NCBI GenBank assembly: GCA_010645155.1
Contig: CM021316.1
Coordinates: 6,634,902 to 6,698,901 of the forward strand
Direction: 5' to 3'
Length of the DNA stretch: 64,000 nucleotides
DNA from: Tigriopus japonicus
Lineage: Eukaryota > Arthropoda > Copepoda > Harpacticoida > Harpacticidae
Shown here: piece by piece, positions 45,689 through 58,400 of the stretch
Position numbering within the stretch: position 1 is the stretch's first letter
How the letters are laid out: each line of letters opens with the position of its first letter
The notes under the pieces: model-generated
The model's input: only the letters and a program-made list of their open reading frames with translations
What the model was told of the DNA's origin: nothing
Database searches by the model: none
Program-made: the position numbers and the translations under genes

Positions 45689-48600
45689 ACAAATCACCCA
45701 GATCTCAAGGGAGTTTCCGGCTCCTGGAACGCGGGTGTCCAGGAAATGCGGAAAGCACATGTATATTATTTGATTAGTTTAGATGCGCCACAAAAATGTT
45801 GGTACTGAGAAAAACAATACAACATATTTTCTTTTTCTCTTTGCTGGTTTTAAGTGGAATCATTTCGGCATTTGCCGTTACGATTACATTGGATGCTCGA
45901 CATAATTTATTTGCATTTGGTTTCAAAGAGAAACGTATTCTAGTTAATCATATAGAGACGCATAAAGCATAAAGAGACGCCCACAGACTCGCAACAAGGT
46001 TTTACATCATTTTATTAACAAAAAAATACGTCAAATTGACTCTAGGAAGAGTTTTTTTCCAAAATTCATTCTTTCACAAAAATCCTTTAGAATGCGCACA
46101 AATTGTACATAAAATGCTACAAATTACTGTTAGGGCAAAAAAAACCTAAACTTTCCCAAATTCAAACAACAGCTTTAACATTTCTTATGACAATGTCAGA
46201 ATTTGGTATTGAGGGCTTGACTTCTTACACCAAAAAGACTGATTTCCATATCATTGGCGATTCATACCGATAATCAGTTACCCTGACAGTATAATTCTAG
46301 TTCACTGTAAGATTTCATGGTTTGTTAACATCTCTAAATTTGATAAGGTCGCAAGCAGTAAGCCTCTAAAGTACTCTTAAGCTTTCTCAAAAGTTTTCAA
46401 AGACCGGAATGATTCCGTGTAAAAACCAAGGGCACGAGGTCAATCGCTTCCATTCTTCCTCGACTTCTCTGAACAAGAATCAGTTTTCTCGTATCTGCTT
46501 GTACGTATGTAAAGCACACCGAAGCCAACTTGAGCGGGTCACAAAATGTAACCTCAGGGCAAACCCCACCCAACCAACCATCTAATGCCACCACTCGTAC
46601 ATGTATTTGTGTGCTTGTCTCCCTTCTTTTCAGCTAACCCAGAGGAATTGATGAACTCCGTGTACTTAAACTGAATATCGGCAGATCCAGGCCAAGAGAG
46701 CCGAAAAACTAAGCTGATCGATCTGACATCTTTTCCTAAACTGTCAGCTTTCGAACGAGCAGCCAAATCGGTATTTAATCTCTTAAAAGACATCTCACCA
46801 CTTCAACTTGCCCATGACTAATCGAATTCACTTTGCATTTCTTATGGATGGTAGGGCTCTTAGGTGCCAACCATGAATACGTTAGGAAAACCATGGTGCC
46901 AATCCCAAAGATCAGGCCTGTTTTGATCCTCCTCGTTCAACGTTTGGAAGCGCATTCCTCTTCGTTTTCGAGTCTTTCTCGAGCTCTCTGGTCTCTTCGC
47001 TGGTTTGAAGCTTGAACGCTGACCTATGTATGTAACCGAGGTCGCTCCAAAAGGCCTGGAAGACGATGATGAGGAAGACGAGGAGATGAGTGCTTCAAGT
47101 GGAATGGAATGGAGAAACGCTTGCCTAATGCTTCATGGCACTTGGACGAAAAGAGCAAACGAAAGGTGCTCGTCTTCGTAGTTTCTTCTGGTTGATTGCT
47201 ATTGTTGCTGTTGGTTTTTGGGGGGAGACGATGGTTGGTTGGTGGCGATGCTATATTGGAGAGCTAGGGTAGGCAAAGGATGAGTGAACTGGATTATTTT
47301 GGGGGCACGGAGTGAAGCAGGCCTTTTTCAGCGGGATTTGGAATGAGACAAACTTTGAAGGAAAGTCGAGTGTTTCTTGGGAAAACATTCTAGTTTGTCA
47401 GCCCAACGGGGCAACAACATCTCAAACCACCAACAAAGCGTTTGAAAGTCGACTATTTTTTAGTTCCTTGCCGTGAGTACTAAATTAAATTAATTATACT
47501 TAAATATTTCATCAGCTGAACCATACATGAATACATTAATAATGGTACACTTTAAGGTGCTTTAAGTTTATGATAAAAAATGTACAAAATTATAGGTGAA
47601 ATTATGTCATAAAAGTCAGCAAAATTATTTTACATTTTTCTCTCAGTCTTGAAGCAGAGGAAAGTTTTCTCTTATTGAGCACAAAAGGAATGCTAATCAA
47701 GCTTCTGGTATTTACTTGAATTTCCGGGATTTACTGGCAAGAACAGAATTGGCTGAATTTTTTTCATCACCAGCAGCATTATTCCTCTATTCAGTTACTC
47801 TCAAATTAAGAGACAGTTTGTACTAAACGTGCATTTTGGCCAAAAAAAAACCAAATCCCATTGTTCTCTTAAATATTTGATTGTCAGTTCACAACAAGCA
47901 AAAAAGGCTCTGTTCCTTCTTTCTTCTTCTTGTCATTTACTAACCAACCAACAAATTTCACACAATGAAGTGAATGCAAGCTTGACCATTTGCAAAAAGT
48001 CCAGACAAAAAACGCAAAAGAGAGACACACAATAGCCCTTCGTTTTCTTTTACGTCCGAATTTAACCTCATATCTCATTCAAGAGTCGAATTCGTACTTA
48101 TCATTGAATCGAATGGACAAGTCTGATTTTTTCGTCCTCATTAAGGAGACTTTTCATCTTTGTCTCAAGCTTCAAAGCTCCAAAGTATCGAAGGTGTATT
48201 AATCAATCCATTCTAAAGCATTTCAAAGTTACCGTCAAATTTAGTCAGTCGCTTGATATTCGAAGAATGTCTCAAACCCTTATTGGCCATCGTAATCTGG
48301 CACATCTCGTGTTCTCTAAACAATCAATTTTTTTCCGACAAGCATCAAATTGGCCAACATTCGGCAAAAAAACCAGCCTGAGTTGCTACAGAATTCTATT
48401 CTTGATTTTCTTCCTTGAGTAGCGTGTTCGAAAACCAGTCTACAAATGCAAAATGTAAGAGTAATCTTTTTCCAATCCAAGATCTTGCAAAAAAAGGCAA
48501 AAGCAAAAACTAGGATGGCATTTCTGCCGAGTTCATCAGGTCATTTTTTCCCAGAGGCTAAAATGTTTAAAGACGATGACTTCCAAAGTGAAGTGAAATC

Positions 48601-49409
48601 TCACGAACATTTCTAAAAACATGTACCTAAAAGCAAGCACGTAGATAGTCTTAAAATATGTTAATGTTTCGGCACCGTAAAAAATCAGTAAATTTAAGCT
48701 TGCATGAATTCTGATCCAAAGTGGTTTTTGACGTTTTTCCTCCTGGTTTTAGCAGAGCCGACAACGATAAAACATCAAGTACTAGTAACAAGCTAGTTTT
48801 CATGGCCAGTTTCACGAATCAGGTAAAATTGTTCGAGATAACAACATCAAAGCCCGAAACCAAGAAAAGCATAGGCTACGGACGTTCCATCATTCTTGTT
48901 TTAATTCACTCTTCAAATTCTTGAAATACGTCAGATATGTAGTCGGGCTCCGTTTGATCGATCGACTCATGATGGGGAGCTTCTTCTTGAAATGACAATT
49001 GAAGTTTGACCTATTTCCAATCCAGTTTCGTCACTGCATCAGTTTTTCTCCCCGAAGAAGGCTTTCTGATTTAATCTCTTAACGAACCATTCATAGAGAC
49101 ATTTTTCAAGACGGCCGACCAAACTGGACGGAGCTCTTGCTTTTTGACCGTCCGACCGACGACCAAGAGTTAGGGCCAACTTTGGTTCATTCACCTCACC
49201 CAATAATCTTTATACCCAAACTCGTCACTCAACCGCTTACTCAGGCATGCTTTTTCGCCACAGGCCTTTTTAGACAGGCTCAAGTATAATCCGAGCTGAA
49301 AGATTAATTGCCCAAAGGAAAAACTAGGCATGCCAAAAATTTAAACTCGTTAAGAATTTGCATAGGATTGACTGACTTTTCCCCTCATTAATTCCAGTCA
49401 CACCTCACA
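45689..49409. promoter_or_regulatory. Intergenic region up to the chitinase start
   Basis: 3.7 kb without a supported gene. Just before the chitinase, a TATA-like TCTTTATACC near 49208 and a TCACTC near 49226 could be core promoter elements, and TTAATTCCAG directly before the start-codon context at 49397 looks like a splice acceptor, so the 5' UTR may contain an intron. The frame at 46833-47015 and others show no family features. Confidence 0.35.
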
Positions 49410-52400
49410 ATGAGGGACAATGGGCGCCGAGGCTTGAACATGGGCGTGGCACAGCTTTGTTACCTCTTGGTACTAGGCACACCCTTGAGTCACGCCTTCA
49501 ACTCTTACTATCCTCAAAGGCGGTCTTACTCGCCCAATCAGATCGAATCGGAAGGTTTCAGCCGATCTTCTGTGGAATCCCCACCAAATGTCATTGAAGA
49601 TACAGCCCCTTTGACTCAGCCGATTCAGACCTATCAGCAAGATTTGACCAGCATCTCAATTGAAGATTCTCAAGCTTTCAGTCGAGGAGCAGTAGAAGCA
49701 TCCCCTCCAAGTCTTCAAGAGGGCAAGCAACGACCACAATACGATTTCTATGGAGCCGCCCAACATCTCGATGTTCGGCCACAGTTTAGCTTCTATGGAG
49801 CGGCTCAATACTTGAACAACCAAGCTCAGGGATTCTTTGGGAATCGGAAATACGAAGAGGAAGAGGAAAATGAGGAACAAAACATGGCTTCCAGTCAAGG
49901 AGACTTTTATCCAGCCCGTTCAGCTGTGGAGAGTTATCCTCGTGGAGTTACTCGAGGAGCTCCCGTTGATGGTAAGCGTTATTTTTCATCAAGATATGAA
50001 AGTAAGCGAATTCTATAAGAGTCTTGCGTGGCACAGACACTAATACATATATTTTTAGAGTATACCAAGGATCAAGTCAGATTAACAGTCCTCGAGTACA
50101 CACTTTGCCCCAGCTCTTGCCTTTCAAACACAATTGATGACTTGATTTGGGTATACTTCAAAAAAGAATCTGAAATGCGTTAACATGCGACCCAATAGTT
50201 CGCAATCATCCCGCTAGCGGGCACTGGTTTCAACTTCTTGAAAAAGGAGGCGAAAAGTGAGACAGATTTGTCCATATTGCTTTAGGTTTGTTTCTGGCAA
50301 TCTTTTTTCTGTATTTTACGTTTACAGCATGTGTCCAATATAACATTAAATATCACGAAAGGCAAACTAGATGAAAAATTGTATATTGATTCATTCATAT
50401 ATTCCGTTGACACAAACTGACAAAAGAACACCTGAACTTGCAGTCATTTTTTGAGTCATTTTTCTGGTCAAACTATTTTTGCTAACTGACAGGTCCAAAA
50501 ACTTTGTTGTAATTCTATTTTGCTCATCTTAACTTAGTTTGAGGCACCTGATGGGAAAGACCTTCTAATGAACCCAATAATTTATATCGCAGGGGAAGCA
50601 GCCACAGCCGGAGAAGAATCGGCCTTCAAGGTCGTTTGTTACTATGGCGCTTGGGCAGTTTACCGACCCGAACCCATGAATGTAAAGGTTGCCGACATCG
50701 ATCCTTTCGCTTGCACTCACTTGATCTATAGTTTCGCGGGTTTGGACAATCAAACATGGGAGATCGTTTCTCTCGATCCTGAACTCGACATCGTTCAAGG
50801 TAAAGTCCACATAGGAGGATTGCACCGGATAAATTACAATTTGAATTACCCTTGTAGGACACTACCTCACTGCCACCCTTTTGAAAGAAACAAATCCCAA
50901 CCTTCGCGTTATGATCGCTATTGGCGGTTGGAATGAAGGTGGTCTACGATACTCGCAAATGGCCGCAGATCCTGAACGACGCAAAACCTTTGTCAATTCC
51001 GTGGTCAAGTTTTTAGATCAGCACAATTTTGACGGCATTGATTTGGATTGGGAATACCCGGGAGCCTCTGATCGTGGAGGCACTTATGCCGACAAGTAAG
51101 GCGAACTTTAAGGAATATGAGTTGGAGCCTAAGGTTGATAACGAAAGTTTTACTTTTCAGGCAAAATTTCGTGAACCTGGTCAGTGAACTGGCAGCTGCT
51201 TTGAACCCGCGTGGTCTTCTCCTCTCAGCCGCAGTCTCCGCCGCTAAATTCCGAATTGACGACGGCTACAACGTTCCCGAAGTGGCCAAGAAGCTTGACT
51301 TCATTAACGTGATGACCTACGACCTTCATGGTTCTTGGGATAACAAGGCCGACCACCATTCCATTCTGGAGGAGAGGGAAAACGAGGACTGGTCGGGCAA
51401 AACTTTGAACACGGTAAAAGAAAGATCCTTGTGATAACCTTCATTTCAATATATGCTTCAATTCGGATTGTTAATTAGTAAGGGGACAATTAGGTTTTGG
51501 CTCACACAACAAAAGGAAAAAACAACGAGCGATAATCAAAAATTTTGTTAAAAAGCTATTCGTTGCAATGCTCCGATAGGGCCAGTTTTTGCTAATGCAT
51601 TCAATTCAAAGTAATTTTTTTTTTTGCCTGAAACTTTCTGTCTTCGTAGAAGGCCCATTCGGTTTAACCTTCTGACGGATTAGCATTCAACTTAAAAGCA
51701 TTTTATGGAAGCATCCTTTAATCTCTTAGGATCACGCGATTCAATACTGGATCAAAAAGGGTGCACCCGCCCAGAAACTCATCATGGGCGTTCCCTTCTA
51801 CGGGCGTTCCTTCACCTTGGTCAACGAGAACAACAATAAACCTGGAGCAGCCAGTTCTGATGGAGGCAAACCTGGTGCTTTTACCAATGAGACTGGTTTC
51901 TTGGCCTATTACGAGATCTGTTACGGATTGACTAACGATGAAGGTTGGGAAGCACGTGAAGATAGAGGTGGAAACCCCTACGCTGTTAAGGGCAATCAAT
52001 GGGTGGGATTTGATAATCCTCAATCCATTGGTAAAAAGGTTTGTTTTCTAAGGTTTTGGCTAAGGAAATAAATATTTCCACGGGTAAACATTTATTTTCC
52101 TTTTCAAGATGGACTATGTGAAGAAACACAAACTCGGAGGAGCCATGATGTGGGCTATTGATCTGGACGATGTCTTGGGTGTTTGCAATCAAGGACGGTG
52201 GCCTTTAATCTCCAGGATGAAAGAGAAACTGAATGGTAAGTCTAGTTCGAACTCAATAACCCAAATGATGCATCGTCGAAGAGCTCGATTTCAACAAATA
52301 TTGTTACTAGTAGGAGAGGGCCTGATCGTCGAAGTGGAAGGGGAGCCTTTGCCTCTTCCAGATTTGAGTCAGCCTTTACCCACAACCACAGAAGAGCCAT

Positions 52401-55400
52401 TTGAAGTTCAGATCTTGGTGTGCAAGGAAGGCGAAACTGGACTTCAACCAAGTACTGAGAACTGTGAGGATTTCTTCCAATGTGGAGCAGATGGAAGTGC
52501 CACTAAATTCCGATGCAGCGATGGGCTCAAATTTGATGCCGTGAACAAAATCTGCAACTGGCCACATAGCGTGGATTGCTCGACCAGAAATGGTGGTGCC
52601 GCTCAAACTTACTACCAATCCAGCCAGTAAAAATAGCGGTTAAATTTAATTCATACCCAGATTTTAAGGATCAAATGTTTTCTGTAGGTGTGCCTCCCTT
52701 AAAGATGGTCTTTATAGCGATCCTTTGGATTGCGAAAAGATGTTCTGGTGCCAAAACGGCGTTCAACGTAAGCTTTCTTGTCCTTTCGGACAGTTCTTCG
52801 ACCCTGAAGCCGGAACTTGCAGCTTCTTCGCCAAATTTAGGTAAATAGTTTTTAGAACATTCTACAACCCATTTTAATCGACAAGTATGGGCACTGTTAC
52901 AATTGTCTATAAAATGAGTGCCAATCAATTAATTGGATTGTTATTTACTACATAACTTCTTCAAACAATTGGGATCGACTATGTAGCTCAAATTTCTTTG
53001 AAAACAAGGGGAACTGAGATTAGAGATACCCACTTAATTATTAATTGATGCTAGATTGAGCCATAACCCTAACTCTGTAATCGTGACTTTTTTCAGATGC
53101 CCTTCAGGCAAGATGATTAAGGTGGGAGACTTGAACTACCCTACCCCATCGCTTCAAAATTATCTCTTGCCTCAATCTCATGCCTCAATGTATCGTCAAG
53201 AGAGAACGACATCCAACAATGTGGTTTGCTACTTTTCAAATTGGGCGGTCTACCGCGATGGAGCGGGCAAATATGTGCCAGAAAACATTCCGAGCCAACT
53301 TTGTTCACACGTTGTGTATGCATTTGCTCGATTAGACACCAAAACCCATGAGATCGCTCTCTCGGATGAGGTCCTGGAAATTAGCCATGGTAAGGGGGCA
53401 AGATACATAAATTGAGCTCGGAAGAAATTGAAAAATGGCAAGAAGGCATTTTAGTCTCGAAACGGCCAAGAGGCAAAATATTTTTTTTTTACTTGATTTA
53501 GACAAAAAGCACACAATCTAGATTTTTGGGCTTTTTCTTTCCCGTGGAAAAAATTGACGACACAAGTAGAAAGTCTAAAAAATGTGAAAAAAGCTTGAAA
53601 AAACCCAGCTCACGTAAAAACTGTTAAATCCTCGCTCTATTTATCAGCACACTTTCATTGTCTAAGAAACCAAGAGCATGTACATTTCTGATTACAGATT
53701 ACTTCAACCGTATGGTCCGAGAAAGCAAGGCCCGAAACCCCAATGTCAAGGCCATCTTGGCCATTGGTGGTTGGGCTGATTCAGCCAGCAACGCTTACTC
53801 TGTTTTGGTTAACTCACCATCGAAGAGACAAAACTTTATCAAAGAGTCCAAGAAGTTCTTGAAGCGATACAACTTTGATGGTATTTCCATTGATTGGCAA
53901 TATCCCATTTGTTGGCAAAGCGATTGCACCAAAGGTCCAGCGTCAGATAAGCAAGGATTTGCTGACCTTCTTAAGGTAATTTCTCCTAATTTGGGAAATC
54001 CTCAAATCAAGGTAATAAAAATGGTTCCTTTCCATCAAAATAGGAACTGAAACAAGCCTATGGTCCCAGCGGATTACTTGTAATGACATCGATTTCCGGA
54101 TTCCTTCCCATTCTGGAGAGGGCTTACGATTTCCAAGCCATTGGACAAAGCGCAGATTTGGTCAATGTTATGACTTACGATTACCATGGATTTTGGGACA
54201 AAGAAGCCCATCATCATAGCCCTTTGAAAACGAAACTGGGCGAAAACGAGCAGGAGAGCGCTGTAAGATTTTCCAAATTGATCTTTCCTCAAATTGGACT
54301 TATTTTCAACACTCTCATTTCATTACAGGAATACGTTCTGAATTACGTCAGTCAGCAAGGAATTCCTAAGCAGAAGATTCAAATGGGAATTGCTTTGTAC
54401 GGACAATCCGTTGTTTTAAGCTCGATTGATAATCAAGTTGGCGCCCCGATTGTTCAGGGAAAACCTGCTTCTCCTGGACCACACACCATTCAAGCGGGCA
54501 TGTTAGCTTACCACGAAATCTGTTCTGGAAGTAAGACTTAATTTGACAAAAACAATTCTAATCAGGTTCCTTATTTTTGCAACCTGTTTCTTGTTCCAGT
54601 CAAATCTTTGGAATGGACGAAGAACAACGGCAACGATCGATACGGTCCTCAAGCCTATTCTGGACAAGAGTGGGTAAGCTTTGATGATCCAACCATGATG
54701 AAGACCAAAGGTCAATTTATCATCGAAAATGGATACGGAGGAGCCACGTTGTTTACCATTGATTTTGACGACTTCAACAACGTGTGTTGTCAAGGAGCCA
54801 ATCCTAATTTGAATGCCATCAGCAGAGTGCTTCGGAACTTTGCTTTGGATCCACCAGCAGATTGTACTTCCCCACCTCCTGTGGTCACACCTCCTCCTGT
54901 TGTTGAGGATTCGACCAAATATGATGATGGAGGTTCCAATGATGGACAAACAACTCAATCTTATCCCAAGCCTCAAAACCCTGGAATAACGGTTGCAACC
55001 ACCGCAAGAACCACCACGACAACCTCGACCACTTTGGGTTCAGTGGTAGCTGAGGGAGGTTGTAAAAATGGGGCTTATTATCCTGATCCAGCCGATTGTT
55101 CCAAGTTTGCTCAATGTATTAATAACGAATTGCACTATCGGGATTGTGGACCACCTCTATTATGGAATGATGTACTGAATATTTGCGATTGGGACTTCAA
55201 CGTGAATTGTGCCAGCCGAAGAAGTACGTAGTGTAGATAGTGAATTGTAAATTGATTTAGCAAGATCAGCATAATTTTTAACCTCGTTCTAACTTAGGAA
55301 CCAGTCAAGATTCTCTCACCGGAGGCTACCCTCAAGGAACTCTTGATGAGTCTGCGACCCCAGATGAAGAGGATGAAGTGGAAGAAGAGACTGAAGAGGA

Positions 55401-58400
55401 AAATGTGATTGTCATTGACGACTCTGTGCCTTGTCAACCAGGCTTATATGAAGGAGTCCCTGAGGACTGCTCGGCCTACATTCAATGCATTGATAGCAAG
55501 AGAAGTGTTCACTATTGTCCCGAGGGTTTGTTTTGGAATAACGACAAGGTCACTTGTGACTTCATGGTCAACGTTGAATGCAAAGAGGCTATAATTGGAA
55601 GGAACAGCGTTCGTAACAACGAATCTCCCTGTGGTGGTCCAGAACTGACCAGAGATCCCAACAACTGCCAAGGTTATCTTCAATGTGATGGGGAGGGCAC
55701 CTACTTAGCCAGATCTTGTGGCGCTGGATTGAATTGGAACAGTATCCTTTCCCTTTGCGATTTCCCCGATAACGCACCTTGTGATGCCAGTCAACCTCAA
55801 GAAGTCGATATCATGAAGCCTCAAAGCCCTGGAGTAGCCACAACCATCGCTCCCGCCACGACTACCACCTCTCCAAGACCAAATAATGCTCCTTTGGAAG
55901 TAGTGGAACCAACACAAGAAAGCTTAAGCGGAGATTATAAGGTGGTTTGTTACTTCACCAATTGGGCTTGGTATCGCCGAGGTGTTGGGAAATATTCACC
56001 CGAGGATATTGATCCTGAACTTTGCACCCACATCGTCTACGGTTTTGCCGTGTTGGACTATTCCAATAAGATCATAAAAACTCATGATTCTTGGGCTGAC
56101 ATCGACAACAGTAAGTTAAAGAGACAGACAAAGACGTAAAACAAAAAATCGATAACGAAATAATACATTGTTTCAGAATTTTACGAAAAGGTCGTTGCTA
56201 TGAAGAAGAAAAACAAGAATTTGAAGGTCACTCTGGCAATCGGCGGATGGAACGATTCCCAAGGACCCAAATACAGTGAAATGGTCAACAATCCCGCCTC
56301 ACGAAAGCGTTTCATCAATCACGCATTGAATTTCATTGAAAAGTATGGTTTTGACGGTCTGGATCTTGATTGGGAATACCCTAAATGTTGGCAAACCGAT
56401 TGCAATAAGGGCCCTGATTCCGACAAAGAAGCGTTCAGCGCTCTAATTCGGGAACTCAGTGAGGTTTTCAAACCGAAAGGACTTCTGCTCTCAGCTGCTG
56501 TTAGTCCCAACAAGAAGATTATCGAGGTAGGCTACGAAGTACCCCAATTGGCCAAATATCTAGATTGGATTGCCGTCATGACCTATGATTATCACGGTCA
56601 TTGGGACAAGAAGACTGGACACGTGGCTCCCATGTACTTGCACGAGGACGATGAAATCGACTACTTCAACACGGTAAGAACACCACTCTTTCCAACTCAA
56701 ATCACTAGGAACTTAACCCTTTTTTCTTGTAGAATTACACAATTCATTATTGGTTGGAAGCCGGAACTCCTAAAGAAAAACTGATCATGGGAATGCCCTT
56801 GTACGGTCAGGCTTTCAGCCTTCAAAACCCATCTGAGAACGGATTGAACGCTCCCGCTCCTCAAAAGGGAGAAGCTGGACCCTTCACTCAAGCTGCTGGA
56901 TTCCTGGCCTATTACGAAATCTGCGACATGGTCAAGAACAAGGGATTCCAAGTCGTCGAGGACAAATCTAATCCCAAGACCATGGGTCCACATGCCTTCC
57001 GAAACAGCCAATGGGTATCCTATGATGATGTGGCTATGATCAGATACAAGTCGGAATATATTCGGAAGATGGGACTTGGCGGTGGAATGGTGTGGGCTTT
57101 GGATTTGGACGATTTCAACAACGTGTGCGGTCAAGGAACACATCCTTTGATGCACACAATCAAGAAGGTCCTTGGTCCCAAAAAGGGCGACTACCCCGGA
57201 ATAACTGATGGAAGCGGTGATGATATGATCGCTAATAGAGACCAAGTCATGGACAGCCAACCTGAAGAGACTCAACCGGATGAAAATCAACCGGTAGACA
57301 GTCAAACCGTGGACGAGATGGAGGATCAAAAAGACCAAGAACCTGGTGATAACGAGGATAAAAAGATGACGGAACCAGCCGATTCAGACAAGTGAGTACG
57401 AGTCATGAAAAACTTGTAAATCTTGAGTACTCAAGGGTACTATCTATTTTTACAGGGAACAATCTGATGACTACAAAGTGGTGTGCTACTTTACAAACTG
57501 GGCTTGGTATCGACAAGGACCAGGAAAATATTTACCAGAAGAAATTGATCAATCCCTTTGTACTCACATTGTTTACGGATTTGCCGTATTGGATTCGCAA
57601 CAACTGCTTCTTAAGCCACACGATAAATGGGCGGATTTTGACAATGGTACGTACAGAATGCAAAAATGTTTGATTTTTTCATATTTTTGGCCAGCAATCA
57701 CTTCTGAGGTCTCATCTCTTTTTTCACAGAGTTTTACAAAAAGGTGACCTCCTTGAAATCCAAATCCAGGAAGGTTCTTCTAGCTTTGGGTGGATGGAAT
57801 GACAGTGCCGGTGACAAGTACAGCCGTTTGGTAAACAGCCCATCAGACAGGGCCAAATTTACAAAGCACGTAGTAGAATTCTTGGAAGAGCACAACTTTG
57901 ATGGTCTCGACTTGGATTGGGAATATCCCAAGTGTTGGCAAGTTGATTGCTCTAAAGGACCCGAGTCCGATAAGCATGCTTTCACATTGTGGGTGGAGGA
58001 GCTTAGCGTTGCTTTGAAGGCCAAGAACCTTCTCCTCACTGCCGCGGTCTCTCCATCAAAGGCTGTCATTGAAGAGGCCTATGAGGTCCAAGCCTTGTCC
58101 AATGCCATGGATTACATCTCAGTCATGACTTACGATTACCATGGACAATGGGATAAGAAAACGGGCCATGTGGCTCCCATGTTCCATCATCCTCTGAACA
58201 GCAATGAATTTTTCAACATGGTGAGTTAAGTTAGGCTTTGGAACCATGTTTCATGTTTTTTCAACATTTTTCGCCTTTTAGAATTACACAGTCCATGACT
58301 GGTTGGCAAAGGGTCTCGACAAGAAGAAACTCATTTTGGGAATGCCCATGTATGGTCAGTCCTTCACATTGGCCGATGTCAATGATAATGGATTGGCTGC

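Noticed and set aside
52236..52310. Treating the open 75-base segment in the chitinase as coding
   Set aside because: It begins GTAAGT and ends TTACTAG, has the size of neighbouring introns, and encodes an Arg/Met-rich stretch unlike a linker. An intron is favoured, although retention would keep the frame.
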